From Chitinophaga pinensis DSM 2588 (lineage in GTDB: Bacteria > Bacteroidota > Bacteroidia > Chitinophagales > Chitinophagaceae): 64,000 nucleotides of DNA. The DNA lies in the NCBI RefSeq assembly GCF_000024005.1, contig NC_013132.1, positions 8,922,001 through 8,986,000 of the forward strand. The letters run 5' to 3'. Numbering within the stretch: the stretch's first letter is position 1; each line of letters begins with the position of its first letter. The notes under the pieces are model-generated. The model saw only the letters and a list, made by a program, of their open reading frames with translations. It did not search any database and had not been told where the DNA came from. The translations under genes and the position numbers were made by a program. This document shows positions 8,082-17,678 of the stretch, piece by piece.

Positions 8082-9668
8082 TTACAATAATATCTCCCGC
8101 CCTATATCAATCTCACCCAGAAAGTATTCATCATGACTGATAACGATCAGCGTACCCTGATATTCATTGACCGCCGCAGTTAGTATCTCAATATTCTGAA
8201 TATCCAGGTTATTAGTCGGTTCATCCAGCACGATTATATCAGGCGCCTGGTTACCAATGGTCAGTGAGCAAAGCATTAAGCGCATTTTCTCTCCGCCACT
8301 TAAAGCCTGACAAGGCTTATCCCAATACTCCTTCGTAAACAGGAAGCGGTTCAGTCTTGTCTTTATTTCATGCTCCTGCAAACCGGTTTTGTTGTACCGT
8401 GATGCCTGTTCATAGACAGTCAGACTATTATCTATCAGGGAATAATCCTGGTCAATATAAATGGTCTTTACCGTAGCCCTGTCAATAGTGCCCGTTTGTG
8501 GTGTCAGCTCTCCCAGCAACATCCTGATCAGGGTCGTCTTACCGGATCCGTTATGTCCACGGATCACAATCCGTTCGCCACTGGTGATCTGAAAACTAAG
8601 CGGCATGGACCAGAGTAAACGTTCCCCGTAACTGAAGTTCACCTCCTTTGCCGTTACCAGGATCTTTCCTTTGTGCAGAGATGAATTGTCGAAATCCATT
8701 TTCATTTTGTCCATATCGGGCAACTCCTTACGCAACTGATTTAGCTCGTCAGAAATGTTACCCACCTTTTCTGTATGAACACCTTTCATACGTGCACTAC
8801 TCTTCTCTGCATTATTCCGGAAAGTATTCATGGAGATTGTTGGTAGCCCTGCCTTCTCCTGTTTCTTTTTACCACGTGCATCCAGCTTTTGCTGACGCTC
8901 CATAGACTCCCGTTCCGTTTCTCTTGCTTTCCGCAATTCCTTTTCCTTGCTCTTCACATCCTGGTTCAGTGCTTCACTGGCAATCATCTTCTGTTCTGTA
9001 TAAAACTCATAATTACCACCATAAACAGTAATACCTCGTTTGGTCAATTCAAAAACAGTCTCCAGAAAATTGAGCAGTGTCCTGTCGTGGCTCACCACAA
9101 CAAGTGTATCTGTCGTAGAAGAGATGTAATCGTATAAAATACTTCTCGCCTGCACATCCAGGTGATTACTGGGTTCATCCAGCAATACCAGTGCAGGCTG
9201 ATGTATGGCAATGCCTGCGAGAAAGACTTTTGTTTTCTGTCCGCCGCTTAATGTCCGCATTGATTGCATCAGATCGACGTCTTCCAGCTGCCAGTGTGCA
9301 AAAGCCTCCTGACAACGTTCTTCAATCGTCCAGTCATCATCCAGTGAAGTCATATGCGCTTCCGTTACATTACCTGCCAGTATCTCGCGCAATGCGCTGA
9401 TCTTCATTTCTACGCGAAGCGCCTGCGCCACAGTATAATCATTATACTGGCCGAATAACTGAGGAATGTAATAGGGTATTACCTCTTTTTTGATGATCCC
9501 GGCAGAAGGGAGTAATTCCCCGGCTAAGATTTTTAAAAGAGTAGACTTACCGGCGCCGTTATTGCCGATCAAAGCGATTTTATCCTGTTTATTAACAGTC
9601 AGATGGATATCAGAAAAAAGTATATCTCTGTTGGGATGAGTATAAGTTACACCTTGAAGAATGAGCAT
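8082..9668 (-). CDS. ABC-F family ATPase (ribosome-associated type)
   Basis: The 528-residue protein has two ATP-binding cassettes and no membrane segment. The first has Walker A GNNGAGKST, signature TLSGGQKTK and Walker B LVLLDEPSNHLD; the second GHNGSGKTT, ALSGGEKMR and IIVLDEPTNNLD. Between them is a charged linker helix pair (KEKELRKARETERESMERQQKL) of the kind that reaches into the ribosome in ABC-F proteins. Such proteins are translation factors or give resistance to ribosome-targeting antibiotics by displacing the drug. Length is typical. Whether this one confers resistance cannot be told from sequence. Confidence 0.9.
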   Translation of the reverse strand: MLILQGVTYTHPNRDILFSDIHLTVNKQDKIALIGNNGAGKSTLLKILAGELLPSAGIIKKEVIPYYIPQLFGQYNDYTVAQALRVEMKISALREILAGNVTEAHMTSLDDDWTIEERCQEAFAHWQLEDVDLMQSMRTLSGGQKTKVFLAGIAIHQPALVLLDEPSNHLDVQARSILYDYISSTTDTLVVVSHDRTLLNFLETVFELTKRGITVYGGNYEFYTEQKMIASEALNQDVKSKEKELRKARETERESMERQQKLDARGKKKQEKAGLPTISMNTFRNNAEKSSARMKGVHTEKVGNISDELNQLRKELPDMDKMKMDFDNSSLHKGKILVTAKEVNFSYGERLLWSMPLSFQITSGERIVIRGHNGSGKTTLIRMLLGELTPQTGTIDRATVKTIYIDQDYSLIDNSLTVYEQASRYNKTGLQEHEIKTRLNRFLFTKEYWDKPCQALSGGEKMRLMLCSLTIGNQAPDIIVLDEPTNNLDIQNIEILTAAVNEYQGTLIVISHDEYFLGEIDIGREILL

Positions 9669-9908
9669 AATTTCCTTCTCTAAAGAATGAATAATGACAA
9701 ATACCGGGCAGAGCCGGTATGCCTATTTATCTGTTCTGAAAGAAATTAAATCTCACATTAGTGTACTATCGGGTTTGATGATGGGTGCAAAAATACAAAA
9801 AAATCGGAATTACAAATTATTTCAGCTGAAGGAGTAATGCGGTCATATAAGTCAGTATATACTGGTGCAATAGCCATTCATAGGTAACAGGTGTTTATAC
9901 AGAATAGT

Positions 9909-10403
9909 TTACTGATTCCACTTCTTCCTGATACTAAACAGGAATATCCAGTAAGGTACGAGGTATATCGCACCGGGCAGCATGACCAAAATAGAGGCAA
10001 ATCCTATAACTAATACCATTGTCAATAGCAGGAATCCCCACATAACAGCGAAAACGATATTCAGGTTGATTGCCCATTTCGCTTCCATCCACACTGGAAA
10101 AGTCATCAGGAATAAAATAGCGCCTGGTATCGTACACGCCAGCATCATACCCACAACGTAGCCGGTACCGTAACCTGGTGCACGGCTTATTACTTCCGGG
10201 ATATTAAACAGATTCAGAAACACTAGCAGTGTGATCAATCCGCTGAGGACCATACCGATCCAAATGAATACCCTTAATACAGTGTGTAACAGATCACGTC
10301 TGCGTACCGGCAGACCGGCATTAAAACTTTCGTCAAATATACTTGACATTTCTCCCGGATTATCCCCCATAAAAATATTTGAAAGTAACGCTAAGATATT
10401 CAA
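9909..10403 (-). CDS. Four-helix membrane protein of unknown function
   Basis: The 164-residue protein has an N-terminal polar stretch (NIFMGDNPGEMSSIFDESFNAGLPVRRRD) and four hydrophobic segments: VFIWIGMVLSGLITLLVFLNL, TGYVVGMMLACTIPGAILFLM, LNIVFAVMWGFLLLTMVLVIGFA and ILVMLPGAIYLVPYWIFLF. No catalytic motif is seen. It is cut off from the upstream OsmC gene by a strong terminator, so it probably has its own promoter. Confidence 0.65.
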   Translation of the reverse strand: MNILALLSNIFMGDNPGEMSSIFDESFNAGLPVRRRDLLHTVLRVFIWIGMVLSGLITLLVFLNLFNIPEVISRAPGYGTGYVVGMMLACTIPGAILFLMTFPVWMEAKWAINLNIVFAVMWGFLLLTMVLVIGFASILVMLPGAIYLVPYWIFLFSIRKKWNQ

Positions 10404-10422
10404 ATAAATAGTAATAAAAAAT

Positions 10423-10446
10423 TCCTCACTGGTCGACCAGTGAGGA
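10423..10446 (-). terminator. Rho-independent terminator of the OsmC gene
   Basis: The perfect palindrome TCCTCACTGGTC/GACCAGTGAGGA is followed, on the minus strand, by AATTTTTT. It sits 40 bases after the OsmC stop, in the right orientation for that gene. Confidence 0.88.
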
Positions 10447-10486
10447 GTCAGAAAAAGGAATATATATTGATTGTTGAACCCTTAGA

Positions 10487-10903
10487 TTACCCTACCAGTT
10501 CTGCCTGGAGGGAAATTTCAATAGCTGCGTAAGCACGACTCACAGGACAACCAGCTTTAGCGCCGGCAGCGATCTCCTGAAACTGCTCATTCGAGATACC
10601 TGGTATCTTTGCTTTCAGCGCCAGATCAGAGCGTGTAATCGTCCCGTTATCCAGTGTAACCGCCGCTGTTGTTTCCAGGGTATCTGCTTTAAAACCTGCA
10701 GCTTCCAGATCCAGGGTAAGCTTCATGTTAAAGCAACCTGCGTGTGCTGCTGCCATCAATTCTTCCGGATTAGTACCTACGCCTTCTGCGAAACGGCTGT
10801 TGAAAGAATACTGTGTTTTGTTTAAAACAGTGCTCTGGGTAGATATGTTACCACTTCCTTCTTTGATGGTGCCATTCCAGATGGCAGATGCTGTACGTTT
10901 CAT
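10487..10903 (-). CDS. OsmC/Ohr family peroxiredoxin-like protein
   Basis: From the ATG at 10903 the protein has 138 residues, MKRTASAIWNGTIKEGSG..., the standard start of OsmC; an upstream in-frame ATG would add 30 unrelated residues. The family's two reactive cysteines are present in HAGCFNMKL and GCPVSRAYA. OsmC proteins are cytoplasmic dimers that reduce organic hydroperoxides by thiol chemistry. It has its own terminator. A second, more distant OsmC homologue is at 29611-30078. The peroxidase role follows from the family. Confidence 0.92.
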   Translation of the reverse strand: MKRTASAIWNGTIKEGSGNISTQSTVLNKTQYSFNSRFAEGVGTNPEELMAAAHAGCFNMKLTLDLEAAGFKADTLETTAAVTLDNGTITRSDLALKAKIPGISNEQFQEIAAGAKAGCPVSRAYAAIEISLQAELVG

Positions 10904-11098
10904 ACTATTAAATGTTTTAAGTGTTTTGCTTGTTTGTTTATCATTGAACTGATGATACAAAAGTACGGCGGTCATACAGGGTGAGCAATGCACATTTGGC
11001 GACTCTTATTGTACTTTTTACCCCCCTCCCCTTTTTCCGGGCAAAACACCAGGGAGTGGCACACAATCCAACCATAGAATCATGTGCCACATCGTATA

Positions 11099-11509
11099 TT
11101 ATAGTCTCCTTTCTGACTCCTCAATCGGCAGATCATTGATACTGGCAAACCTGCGCTGCATCAGTCCATTTTCGTCAAACTCCCAGTTCTCATTACCATA
11201 TGCCCTGAACCACTGTCCATTCTTATCATGATACTCATACTCAAAACGTACAGCGATCCTGTTATCTGTGAATGCCCACAGTTCTTTCTTCAGTTTATAA
11301 TCCAGCTCTTTCTTCCATTTATCCGCAAGAAATGCTTTAGCCGCCTCACGTCCATTCAGAAAAGTTGACCTGTTCCTCCATTCTGTATCCACACTATAGG
11401 CCAGTGAAACCCTTTCCGGATCCTGTGAGTTCCAGGCGTCTTCAGCAAGCTGTACTTTCTCCTTCGCCGTCTCCAATGTAAACGGCGGCAATGGATATCT
11501 CTTTTCCAT
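11099..11509 (-). CDS. DUF1348 / NTF2-like protein
   Basis: The 136-residue protein starts [39 protein letters not shown] and continues [23 protein letters not shown], then [26 protein letters not shown]. These are hallmarks of the DUF1348 branch of the SnoaL/NTF2-like fold, a cone with a pocket that binds small hydrophobic molecules. Its start lies ten bases after the stop of the TetR gene, so the two form an operon. The protein may be the target of that regulator's control. The reaction, if any, is unknown. Confidence 0.85.
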   Translation of the reverse strand: MEKRYPLPPFTLETAKEKVQLAEDAWNSQDPERVSLAYSVDTEWRNRSTFLNGREAAKAFLADKWKKELDYKLKKELWAFTDNRIAVRFEYEYHDKNGQWFRAYGNENWEFDENGLMQRRFASINDLPIEESERRL

Positions 11510-11519
11510 AGTATATTGT

Positions 11520-12059
11520 TTAATTGATTAATGAGTTGACTATTTTCTTTGCACGGTTCACCGGCCACTGGTCCCTGTACAACTGGCTTTCCACAAAAGC
11601 GCCCTCATACAAAAGATAGACATGATCCGCCAGTTCCGCGTTATCCAGCAGATTCCTGAAGTTCTGACGGATATTGCTTTTATGGTCATGAATGACGTCT
11701 CTCACCTTCACATTATCAGCAGGAATCTCTGACAGTATATTAAGAAACGCACATCCCCTGAAGCTCTCTTTCTCATTCAGCAATGCAATCAGATCAAAAG
11801 ATGCCAGCACTTTCATTTTAGCGCTCCTCTTCTGGGCACTCAATGCCTGCGCCTGCTCTTCTATATATTGATGCCGTTTCTCCAATACTCCCACACACAG
11901 ATCCTCTTTTGATTTGAAATGCTGATAAAAACTGGCCTTCGCCACATCAGCTTCTTCAATGATCTGGTTGATACCGGTAGAGTTATAGCCCTGTCCTAAA
12001 AACAGGCGATAAGCAGTATCCAGTATCCGTTCCCTGGGTTGTAATGTTTCTTTGCTCAT
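11520..12059 (-). CDS. TetR family transcriptional regulator
   Basis: The 179-residue protein has the TetR N-terminal helix-turn-helix: [46 protein letters not shown]. The C-terminal ligand domain is typical of the family ([40 protein letters not shown], with a central Cys). It is the first gene of an operon with the DUF1348 protein, ten bases apart, so it probably represses its own operon. The ligand is unknown. Confidence 0.93.
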   Translation of the reverse strand: MSKETLQPRERILDTAYRLFLGQGYNSTGINQIIEEADVAKASFYQHFKSKEDLCVGVLEKRHQYIEEQAQALSAQKRSAKMKVLASFDLIALLNEKESFRGCAFLNILSEIPADNVKVRDVIHDHKSNIRQNFRNLLDNAELADHVYLLYEGAFVESQLYRDQWPVNRAKKIVNSLIN

Positions 12060-12204
12060 GATACAAAGGTAAAGGGATTTATTTTAAAAACAGACAAGTC
12101 TGTATATATTTATTTTTGATGGATATATTGATTTGTACAGATTCCTTCTTTTCAGGCGGCTATAGATTTTTATTATCTTGTGCATCAATCAGGCGAACAT
12201 CTGA

Positions 12205-13176
12205 ATGCATAAACACCAGACTATGTTTAAACACTTCCTCCTATTGCTTACCTGTGCTACAGGCTTTTTGGCTTGTCAGTCCCCCGCGCCCGAATTCACC
12301 CCGAATCCAAAAAAGCGGGCCTTTATCAGGAATGAAATAGACAATGCTTACCGCCGGAACTGGAGAACCTACAGATTACAAGGTCAGGTGAAAAGCATTG
12401 CGCAGTTCACCTACAGCACCGCTGCTGCGGATACTTCCGCGCCTGGTTATGAAACAAAAGAATATCTCTCGTTTGACAGTACCGGCAAACTGGCAGAACG
12501 CATCGTATATGATAAAGGAATATTCTCGACAAAAGCATTGCACAAATACAATGCTGCCGGCAAACTGACAGATATACTGTATTATGGTAGCGATGGTAAG
12601 TTCAGCTTCAGAACATACAACGAATATGATGCACAGGGGAATCTGATTGAAGAAGGACAACGCAATAAAGACAGTAGCACGCCAAAACAGGTGCTCAGCA
12701 TATTTGACCTGTATGGAGGTTTGGTTAGTCAGTCATCAGGCGACAATATCGTCGAATACCTGAACACGTATGATAATGATAGTATCCTGGTAGAACAGGA
12801 TGGCTTAATGAATAAAGTACCCGCCGGAAAGATCACGTGGAAGTTTGACAGCATCGGACATATGATTGAACAAACACGATATGCCGTAAATGGAGAGCTG
12901 TTGTACCAGAAGAAAACCGATTTCAATCAACAGGGCCTACCCGTTCTTTTATCCATAAAACAGCAAGGTAAAGCAGACAATATACAACAGATAGCCTACG
13001 ATTCAGCAGGTTCGCTTATCAGACAGGCAACTGTCAATCCGGCCAATGGAGCCATCTCCAATGCCACCTGGACCAGCTATGAATACGATGCCTCAGGTAA
13101 CTGGACCAAAGCAACAGTACACGGCGCAGGAGACGCGATTACAGGCGTTATCATCCGAAAGATTGCCTATTACTAA
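12205..13176 (+). CDS. Lipoprotein with RHS/YD-like strands, function unknown
   Basis: The protein has up to 323 residues; the ATG at 12223 (MFKHFLLLLTCATGFLACQ) gives a clean lipoprotein signal with the lipid site at the Cys of FLAC. The mature part has repeated beta units of the sort YNAAGKLTDILYYGSDGKF, YDAQGNLIEEGQRN, YDSAGSLIRQATVN and YEYDASGNWTKATV. These resemble the YD/RHS repeats of secreted shell-forming proteins, but there are too few for a shell. It probably sits on the cell surface or in the periplasm. No partner gene is evident. Confidence 0.75.
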   Translation: MHKHQTMFKHFLLLLTCATGFLACQSPAPEFTPNPKKRAFIRNEIDNAYRRNWRTYRLQGQVKSIAQFTYSTAAADTSAPGYETKEYLSFDSTGKLAERIVYDKGIFSTKALHKYNAAGKLTDILYYGSDGKFSFRTYNEYDAQGNLIEEGQRNKDSSTPKQVLSIFDLYGGLVSQSSGDNIVEYLNTYDNDSILVEQDGLMNKVPAGKITWKFDSIGHMIEQTRYAVNGELLYQKKTDFNQQGLPVLLSIKQQGKADNIQQIAYDSAGSLIRQATVNPANGAISNATWTSYEYDASGNWTKATVHGAGDAITGVIIRKIAYY

Positions 13177-13303
13177 TAAAGAGGCTATCCTCCAACCCCC
13201 GATTTGCCACTTTCAGCTATTTATTCGCCGCATACAACAAATTCCGCTTGTTGTTGGTCTTTAGTACAGGCATCTTTGCTCCGAACAAACAAATTGACGG
13301 AAT

Positions 13304-14620
13304 ATGCGTGTATCCAGAAAGAAATGGACAGTAATCGGACTCTTCCTTGCAGTCGTAATGATAGCCATCCAGTTTATCAGACCGGGCATCTCCAATCCGC
13401 CCGTAACCGGTGAGATCAAAGTACCGGATGATGTGGCGCAGATCCTGCGTGCCTCCTGTTATGACTGCCATTCCAATCAAACACAGCTAAAATGGTTTGA
13501 CCAGATCGCCCCTGCCTCCTGGCTGGTTGCACAGCATATCACCGATGGCCGTAAAGTCCTGAACTTCTCTAACTGGAACAGTCTCGCTCCGGGCGATCAG
13601 AAAGGGAACCTGTTTCTTTCCGTTAATCAGGCGATGTTCGGCGAAATGCCGCTGGCTTCCTATGCCACCTTCCATCCGGAAGCAAAATTGACGCCTGCGG
13701 CACTCAATACGCTCAAAACTTATGTAAATAGCCTGGCGCCGGTGAAGATATCTGATACCAGCCGACGCGCCGTAGCTGAAAAACAGTTTGCCCAGTGGAC
13801 AGCAGGCGCCTTGCCTACCGTACAGCAGGTTAGTCCGGTACTGAACGGCATCGCCTACATCCAGGGCTACCGCAACTGGCAGATCGTGAATATATCTGAC
13901 AGATATGATAACGGTACCATGCGGGTCATCCTGGGTAATGATATCGCCATGAAAGCCATCCATGCGCACAAAACGAATCCGTGGCCCAATGGTACCATCT
14001 TCGCCAAAGTAGCCTGGGAACAACTGACAGACAGCAACAGAATAGCTACCTCCGGAGAACTGAAACAGGTGGAATTCATGATACGGGACGACCAGAAATT
14101 TGCCAGCTCCGCCGGTTGGGGTTGGGCAAGATGGAAGGGCAATGACCTGAAACCTTACGGTAAAACGCTCACCTTCTCCCAGGAATGTGTGAACTGTCAT
14201 CAGCCGATGAAAAATAACGACTACGTTTTCACTGAGCCATTAACTGAGGACGACAGACCAGAAAAAATCACCGGACTACCACAAGGCCAACTGATCACAT
14301 CTACTATCGATAAAAACCAGCATACGCATAGCGTCCTGTATGGCAATGAGATCGCCGTACAACATGCCAGAAGCGGCGCACCTGGTCCTTATCCTGCCGG
14401 CGCAGTACTGACACTGGCCACCTGGGCACAGCAGGACGACGCACATTGGTTTGGCGCGAAAGTACCTCAACACCTGCAGTCAGTGGAAGTCGTGAAAGTA
14501 GATGCCAATGCAGCATATGAGCAATACCTGGCGCCCGGTTGGAAGAAAGCAGCTGCAACACTCCGTCCGGACAGAATCAGCTATATTACGCAACTGAAAG
14601 CCGCTGTGATCTTTAACTAA
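13304..14620 (+). CDS. Haem-binding domain plus cytochrome P460-like protein
   Basis: The 438-residue protein has an N-terminal anchor (WTVIGLFLAVVMIAIQFI). A haem-binding domain (residues 35-148) follows with CYDCH at 52-56, and then a P460-like domain (residues 175-438) with ECVNCHQP (CXXCH at 295-299). Both CXXCH sites would bind c-type haem in the periplasm. P460 cytochromes oxidise hydroxylamine or nitric oxide, but many Bacteroidota homologues have no known substrate. A sensor kinase starts 12 bases downstream, so the three genes 13304-16394 may be one transcript. Domain calls are sound; the reaction is not known. Confidence 0.82.
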   Translation: MRVSRKKWTVIGLFLAVVMIAIQFIRPGISNPPVTGEIKVPDDVAQILRASCYDCHSNQTQLKWFDQIAPASWLVAQHITDGRKVLNFSNWNSLAPGDQKGNLFLSVNQAMFGEMPLASYATFHPEAKLTPAALNTLKTYVNSLAPVKISDTSRRAVAEKQFAQWTAGALPTVQQVSPVLNGIAYIQGYRNWQIVNISDRYDNGTMRVILGNDIAMKAIHAHKTNPWPNGTIFAKVAWEQLTDSNRIATSGELKQVEFMIRDDQKFASSAGWGWARWKGNDLKPYGKTLTFSQECVNCHQPMKNNDYVFTEPLTEDDRPEKITGLPQGQLITSTIDKNQHTHSVLYGNEIAVQHARSGAPGPYPAGAVLTLATWAQQDDAHWFGAKVPQHLQSVEVVKVDANAAYEQYLAPGWKKAAATLRPDRISYITQLKAAVIFN

Positions 14621-14632
14621 ACAAGCAGACAG

Positions 14633-15670
14633 TTGTATATATCCAGAAACATACGCACATTCCGGGTGTCGAACGCCGTCATATGGACAAGCGCCCTGTT
14701 CATCGGCATCCTGGCCTCAATACCCAAAATATTACGCATACATATCACGAAATGGGAATTGCTGGCGGATATCTCAGTAGCCACCAGCTTTTCCATTTTG
14801 ATCTGGTACTTTAATATATACATGCTACCCACCTTCCGGGCCGGGGCAGCACCAGCCAGGTTCGCCAGCAAACGACTTGCAGGTAGCCTGGCTTTAGGCA
14901 TAGTGGTCATGGCTGCATTAGTACTGATATACCAGCTGATCCTGCCGCAATATCATTTTCAGTCCATGATGCTGATGTACGAGTTCAGAGGACTGGTCAT
15001 CAACCTGACCATTTACCTGTTCCTGCACCTCATTTATCAACATCATATCACACAACTGATCAGCGTTGAACTGGAAAAAACAAAAGCAGATAACCTGTCA
15101 GCTCAGTTTGAACTGCTGAAACAACAGGTAAATCCACATTTCCTGTTTAACAGCCTGAATACACTGAAATCAATGGTGGAAATGCAGGACCAACAAGCAT
15201 CCAGGTTTATAGTGATGTTGTCTGACTTTTACCGATCTTCCCTGGAGACACGCAAACAACACCTTGTCAGGATGGAAGAAGAGTTATCCACACTGGAGGC
15301 TTACCTCTTCCTGTTAAAGGCCCGTTTTGAAGACGGGATCTCATTGACAGTAAATATCAGCGACGCACACCGCGTATCTTTTATACCGCCTTTTACATTA
15401 CAGTTGTTAATTGAAAACTGTATCAAACATAATATCGTTTCGCTTGGACAACCACTACATATCCACATCTTTTCAGATGATGCATTCATCGTTGTATCAA
15501 ACAACCTGCAGATGAAACGTACACCTGAACCGTCTACGGGTTTAGGTCTTACAAACATCGCACAGCGTTATCAGTCCCTGCAACAGCAACAGATGGAAAT
15601 CATAAAAGACAGTACTTCCTTTAAAGTTAAACTACCAGTGCTCAATGAAGATACTCGTGATAGAAGATGA
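14633..15670 (+). CDS. Sensor histidine kinase, LytS/YehU type
   Basis: The 345-residue protein has four membrane segments in the first 140 residues and then the His_kinase core. The phosphorylated His169 is in QVNPHFLFNSLN, the N box in IENCIKHNI and the G box in GLGLTNIAQRYQ. The start is TTG at 14633, because the frame is closed by the TAA of the previous gene and no ATG lies in the first 60 codons. The gene overlaps the response regulator by 26 bases, which implies translational coupling. No sensory domain outside the membrane is visible. Confidence 0.9.
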   Translation: MYISRNIRTFRVSNAVIWTSALFIGILASIPKILRIHITKWELLADISVATSFSILIWYFNIYMLPTFRAGAAPARFASKRLAGSLALGIVVMAALVLIYQLILPQYHFQSMMLMYEFRGLVINLTIYLFLHLIYQHHITQLISVELEKTKADNLSAQFELLKQQVNPHFLFNSLNTLKSMVEMQDQQASRFIVMLSDFYRSSLETRKQHLVRMEEELSTLEAYLFLLKARFEDGISLTVNISDAHRVSFIPPFTLQLLIENCIKHNIVSLGQPLHIHIFSDDAFIVVSNNLQMKRTPEPSTGLGLTNIAQRYQSLQQQQMEIIKDSTSFKVKLPVLNEDTRDRR

Positions 15671-16394
15671 GATCAAAACAGCAAAGGCACTGATAAAACT
15701 GATCAGCACCATTGATCCGGATGCAGAGATTACAGGTCCGCTGCAAACCGTTAGTGCCGCTATTGAAAACCTGTCTGCCCCTCCTTCTCCCGACCTGATA
15801 TTCATGGATATCCAGCTGGCCGATGGTTCCTGTTTTGAGATCTTCAAAGAAGCAACAGTCACCGCGCCGGTCATCTTCTGCACAGCATATGATGAATATG
15901 CAATAGAAGCTTTTAAAGCCAATGGCATCGATTATATACTCAAACCTTTTACAGAAGAAACACTTACTGCCGCCTTTAAAAAAGTGGCTGGCTTACGCCG
16001 TTCACTGGCACAGCAGGATGTAAACCCCATCTACCCACTGCCCCTGCAACAGGGTAAGAAAAGTTTTCTGGTATTCAGAGATAACAAATATGTGGTGATC
16101 GCAGTAGAGAACATCGCTTTCTTCTATATCAAAAATGACTTCCCGGCCCTGGTGACTTTCGACGCGAAAGAATATACGCTCAATCAATCCCTGGATACGA
16201 TCAGCGCCCAACTGCCGCAGGAACAGTTTTACCGCATCAACCGGCAGTATCTTATCAACTTCAATGCAGTACACGAAGTAGAACATTACTTCGGCCGTAA
16301 ATTACTTGTACACCTGAAAACAGCCACACCCGAAAAGATCATCATCGGGAAAAACAAAGCCACAGAATTCCTGCACTGGCTTGACAACCGTTAA
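15645..16394 (+). CDS. LytTR-type response regulator
   Basis: The 249-residue protein has a receiver domain at residues 1-120 (VIEDE, phosphorylated Asp55 in LIFMDIQLADG, Lys in YILKPF). A LytTR DNA-binding domain follows at about 150-249 (FLVFRDNKYVVIAVENIAFFYI, FYRINRQYLINFNAV). It overlaps the kinase gene and is its partner. LytTR regulators bind direct repeats through beta strands. Targets in this window are not known; the cytochrome operon just upstream is a natural candidate. Confidence 0.93.
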   Translation: MKILVIEDEIKTAKALIKLISTIDPDAEITGPLQTVSAAIENLSAPPSPDLIFMDIQLADGSCFEIFKEATVTAPVIFCTAYDEYAIEAFKANGIDYILKPFTEETLTAAFKKVAGLRRSLAQQDVNPIYPLPLQQGKKSFLVFRDNKYVVIAVENIAFFYIKNDFPALVTFDAKEYTLNQSLDTISAQLPQEQFYRINRQYLINFNAVHEVEHYFGRKLLVHLKTATPEKIIIGKNKATEFLHWLDNR

Positions 16395-16481
16395 TACTGG
16401 CCGTTTTTCCGACAGGCCCTTCCGTTCATGGAAAACGTAGATATATTTCCTAGCTTTATGTAGACCATCAAACATAGCCTT

Positions 16482-17357
16482 ATGAATCATTTGAAAATAG
16501 GTTGGGCAGGTTTAGGCCATATGGGTGTTCCTATGGTAACAAACCTCGTCAAAGCCGGCTTTGACGTAACAGTATACAATCGTACAACAGACAAGGCGAT
16601 CGCATTGCAGGAGACACTGGGCGTTAAAGTGGCGCATTCTCCCAGGGAACTGGCAGAAAGCAAAGACATGATCATCACCATGGTAACCGATGATGCAGCA
16701 TTAAAAGAAATTTATGAAGGTACGGACGGCGTGCTTTCCGCCACATTACAGCGGGATATGCTGGCAATCGATATGAGTACCGTATCTCCGGATACAACCC
16801 GGCAACTGGCTACTTTATGCGAAGCAGCAGGTATCTGGTACCTGGATGCACCTGTGTCTGGTAGCGTAAAACCTGCACAGGAAGCCCAGCTGGTGATTAT
16901 GGCAGGTGGAAGATCTGAAGATTTTGAACGTGCTAAACCCATCTTCAATGCACTCGGTAAGGCAGCACACCTGCTGGGTGATGCCGGCGCCGGCAACTAT
17001 GCAAAACTGGCCATTAACACCTTCCTGGGCATCACATTACAGGGATTATCGGAAGCAGTGATATTTGCACAGAATAATGGCATACCGCCCGCACAATTCC
17101 TCCCCCTGATCAACAATGGTCCTATAGGCAGCGCCATTACCAATCTGAAAGCAACTAACATCGTTAACCATGATTTCACACCTGCGTTTCAGTTAGGTCT
17201 GCTGGCAAAAGATATCAGACTGGCCAAAGGCCAGGGACTCGATACGCCTATCGGCAATGCCCTCTTCGACACCTTACAGGATGCACTGACACAGGGACTG
17301 GCTACCTCGGATATGAGCGCCATCTATCAGTATCTTGAGAATAAATATGCAGAATAA
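16482..17357 (+). CDS. NAD(P)-dependent beta-hydroxyacid dehydrogenase family protein
   Basis: The 291-residue protein starts with a Rossmann motif (IGWAGLGHMGVPMVTNLVKAG, GxGxMG). It has the substrate-binding signature in LDAPVSGSVKPAQEAQL and the catalytic Lys in AGNYAKLAINTF. The C-terminal helical domain is typical of the 6-phosphogluconate/3-hydroxyisobutyrate dehydrogenase superfamily (glyoxylate/succinic semialdehyde reductase branch). It oxidises or reduces a small hydroxyacid; the substrate cannot be told. A very strong palindromic terminator lies ten bases downstream. Confidence 0.9.
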   Translation: MNHLKIGWAGLGHMGVPMVTNLVKAGFDVTVYNRTTDKAIALQETLGVKVAHSPRELAESKDMIITMVTDDAALKEIYEGTDGVLSATLQRDMLAIDMSTVSPDTTRQLATLCEAAGIWYLDAPVSGSVKPAQEAQLVIMAGGRSEDFERAKPIFNALGKAAHLLGDAGAGNYAKLAINTFLGITLQGLSEAVIFAQNNGIPPAQFLPLINNGPIGSAITNLKATNIVNHDFTPAFQLGLLAKDIRLAKGQGLDTPIGNALFDTLQDALTQGLATSDMSAIYQYLENKYAE

Positions 17358-17366
17358 TTATAATTA

Positions 17367-17392
17367 AGAAGGCCGGTAATTACCGGCCTTCT
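17367..17392 (+). terminator. Palindromic terminator after the dehydrogenase
   Basis: AGAAGGCCGGTAA (17367-17379) and TTACCGGCCTTCT (17380-17392) form a perfect 26-base palindrome, ten bases after the stop codon. The 286 bases from here to 17678 hold no gene; the AT-rich part probably carries the promoter of the GH128-like gene. Confidence 0.8.
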
Positions 17393-17678
17393 GCATAATG
17401 TGCCTGTGTGTCTTTGGTCAGCACCTGGTTCTTCAATGAGGATAGCGATGGTTATATCTTTCAAAAAATAGTATGTAACTTATACCCGTAAAGTTACCAC
17501 GGACTTTGCGCGACATCTACTACCTAATGTGGTAGTTATATACCACCAATGAAAGTGAGTTACTACAACATTCAGTATAAATTTCACGGCTTAACATGAA
17601 ATAATATTAAAATGTAATATCATTGTGCTGTATTACCAAGTACAACCATATTCTGAATGCCAACTTAAAAATCCTGGA

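Noticed and set aside
8648..9400. Short plus-strand frames opposite the ABC-F gene
   Set aside because: They lie wholly within the minus-strand ABC-F gene, whose motifs are complete.
13487..14200. Long minus-strand frame inside the haem-binding/P460 gene
   Set aside because: It is a shadow of the plus-strand gene, whose haem motifs are clear.
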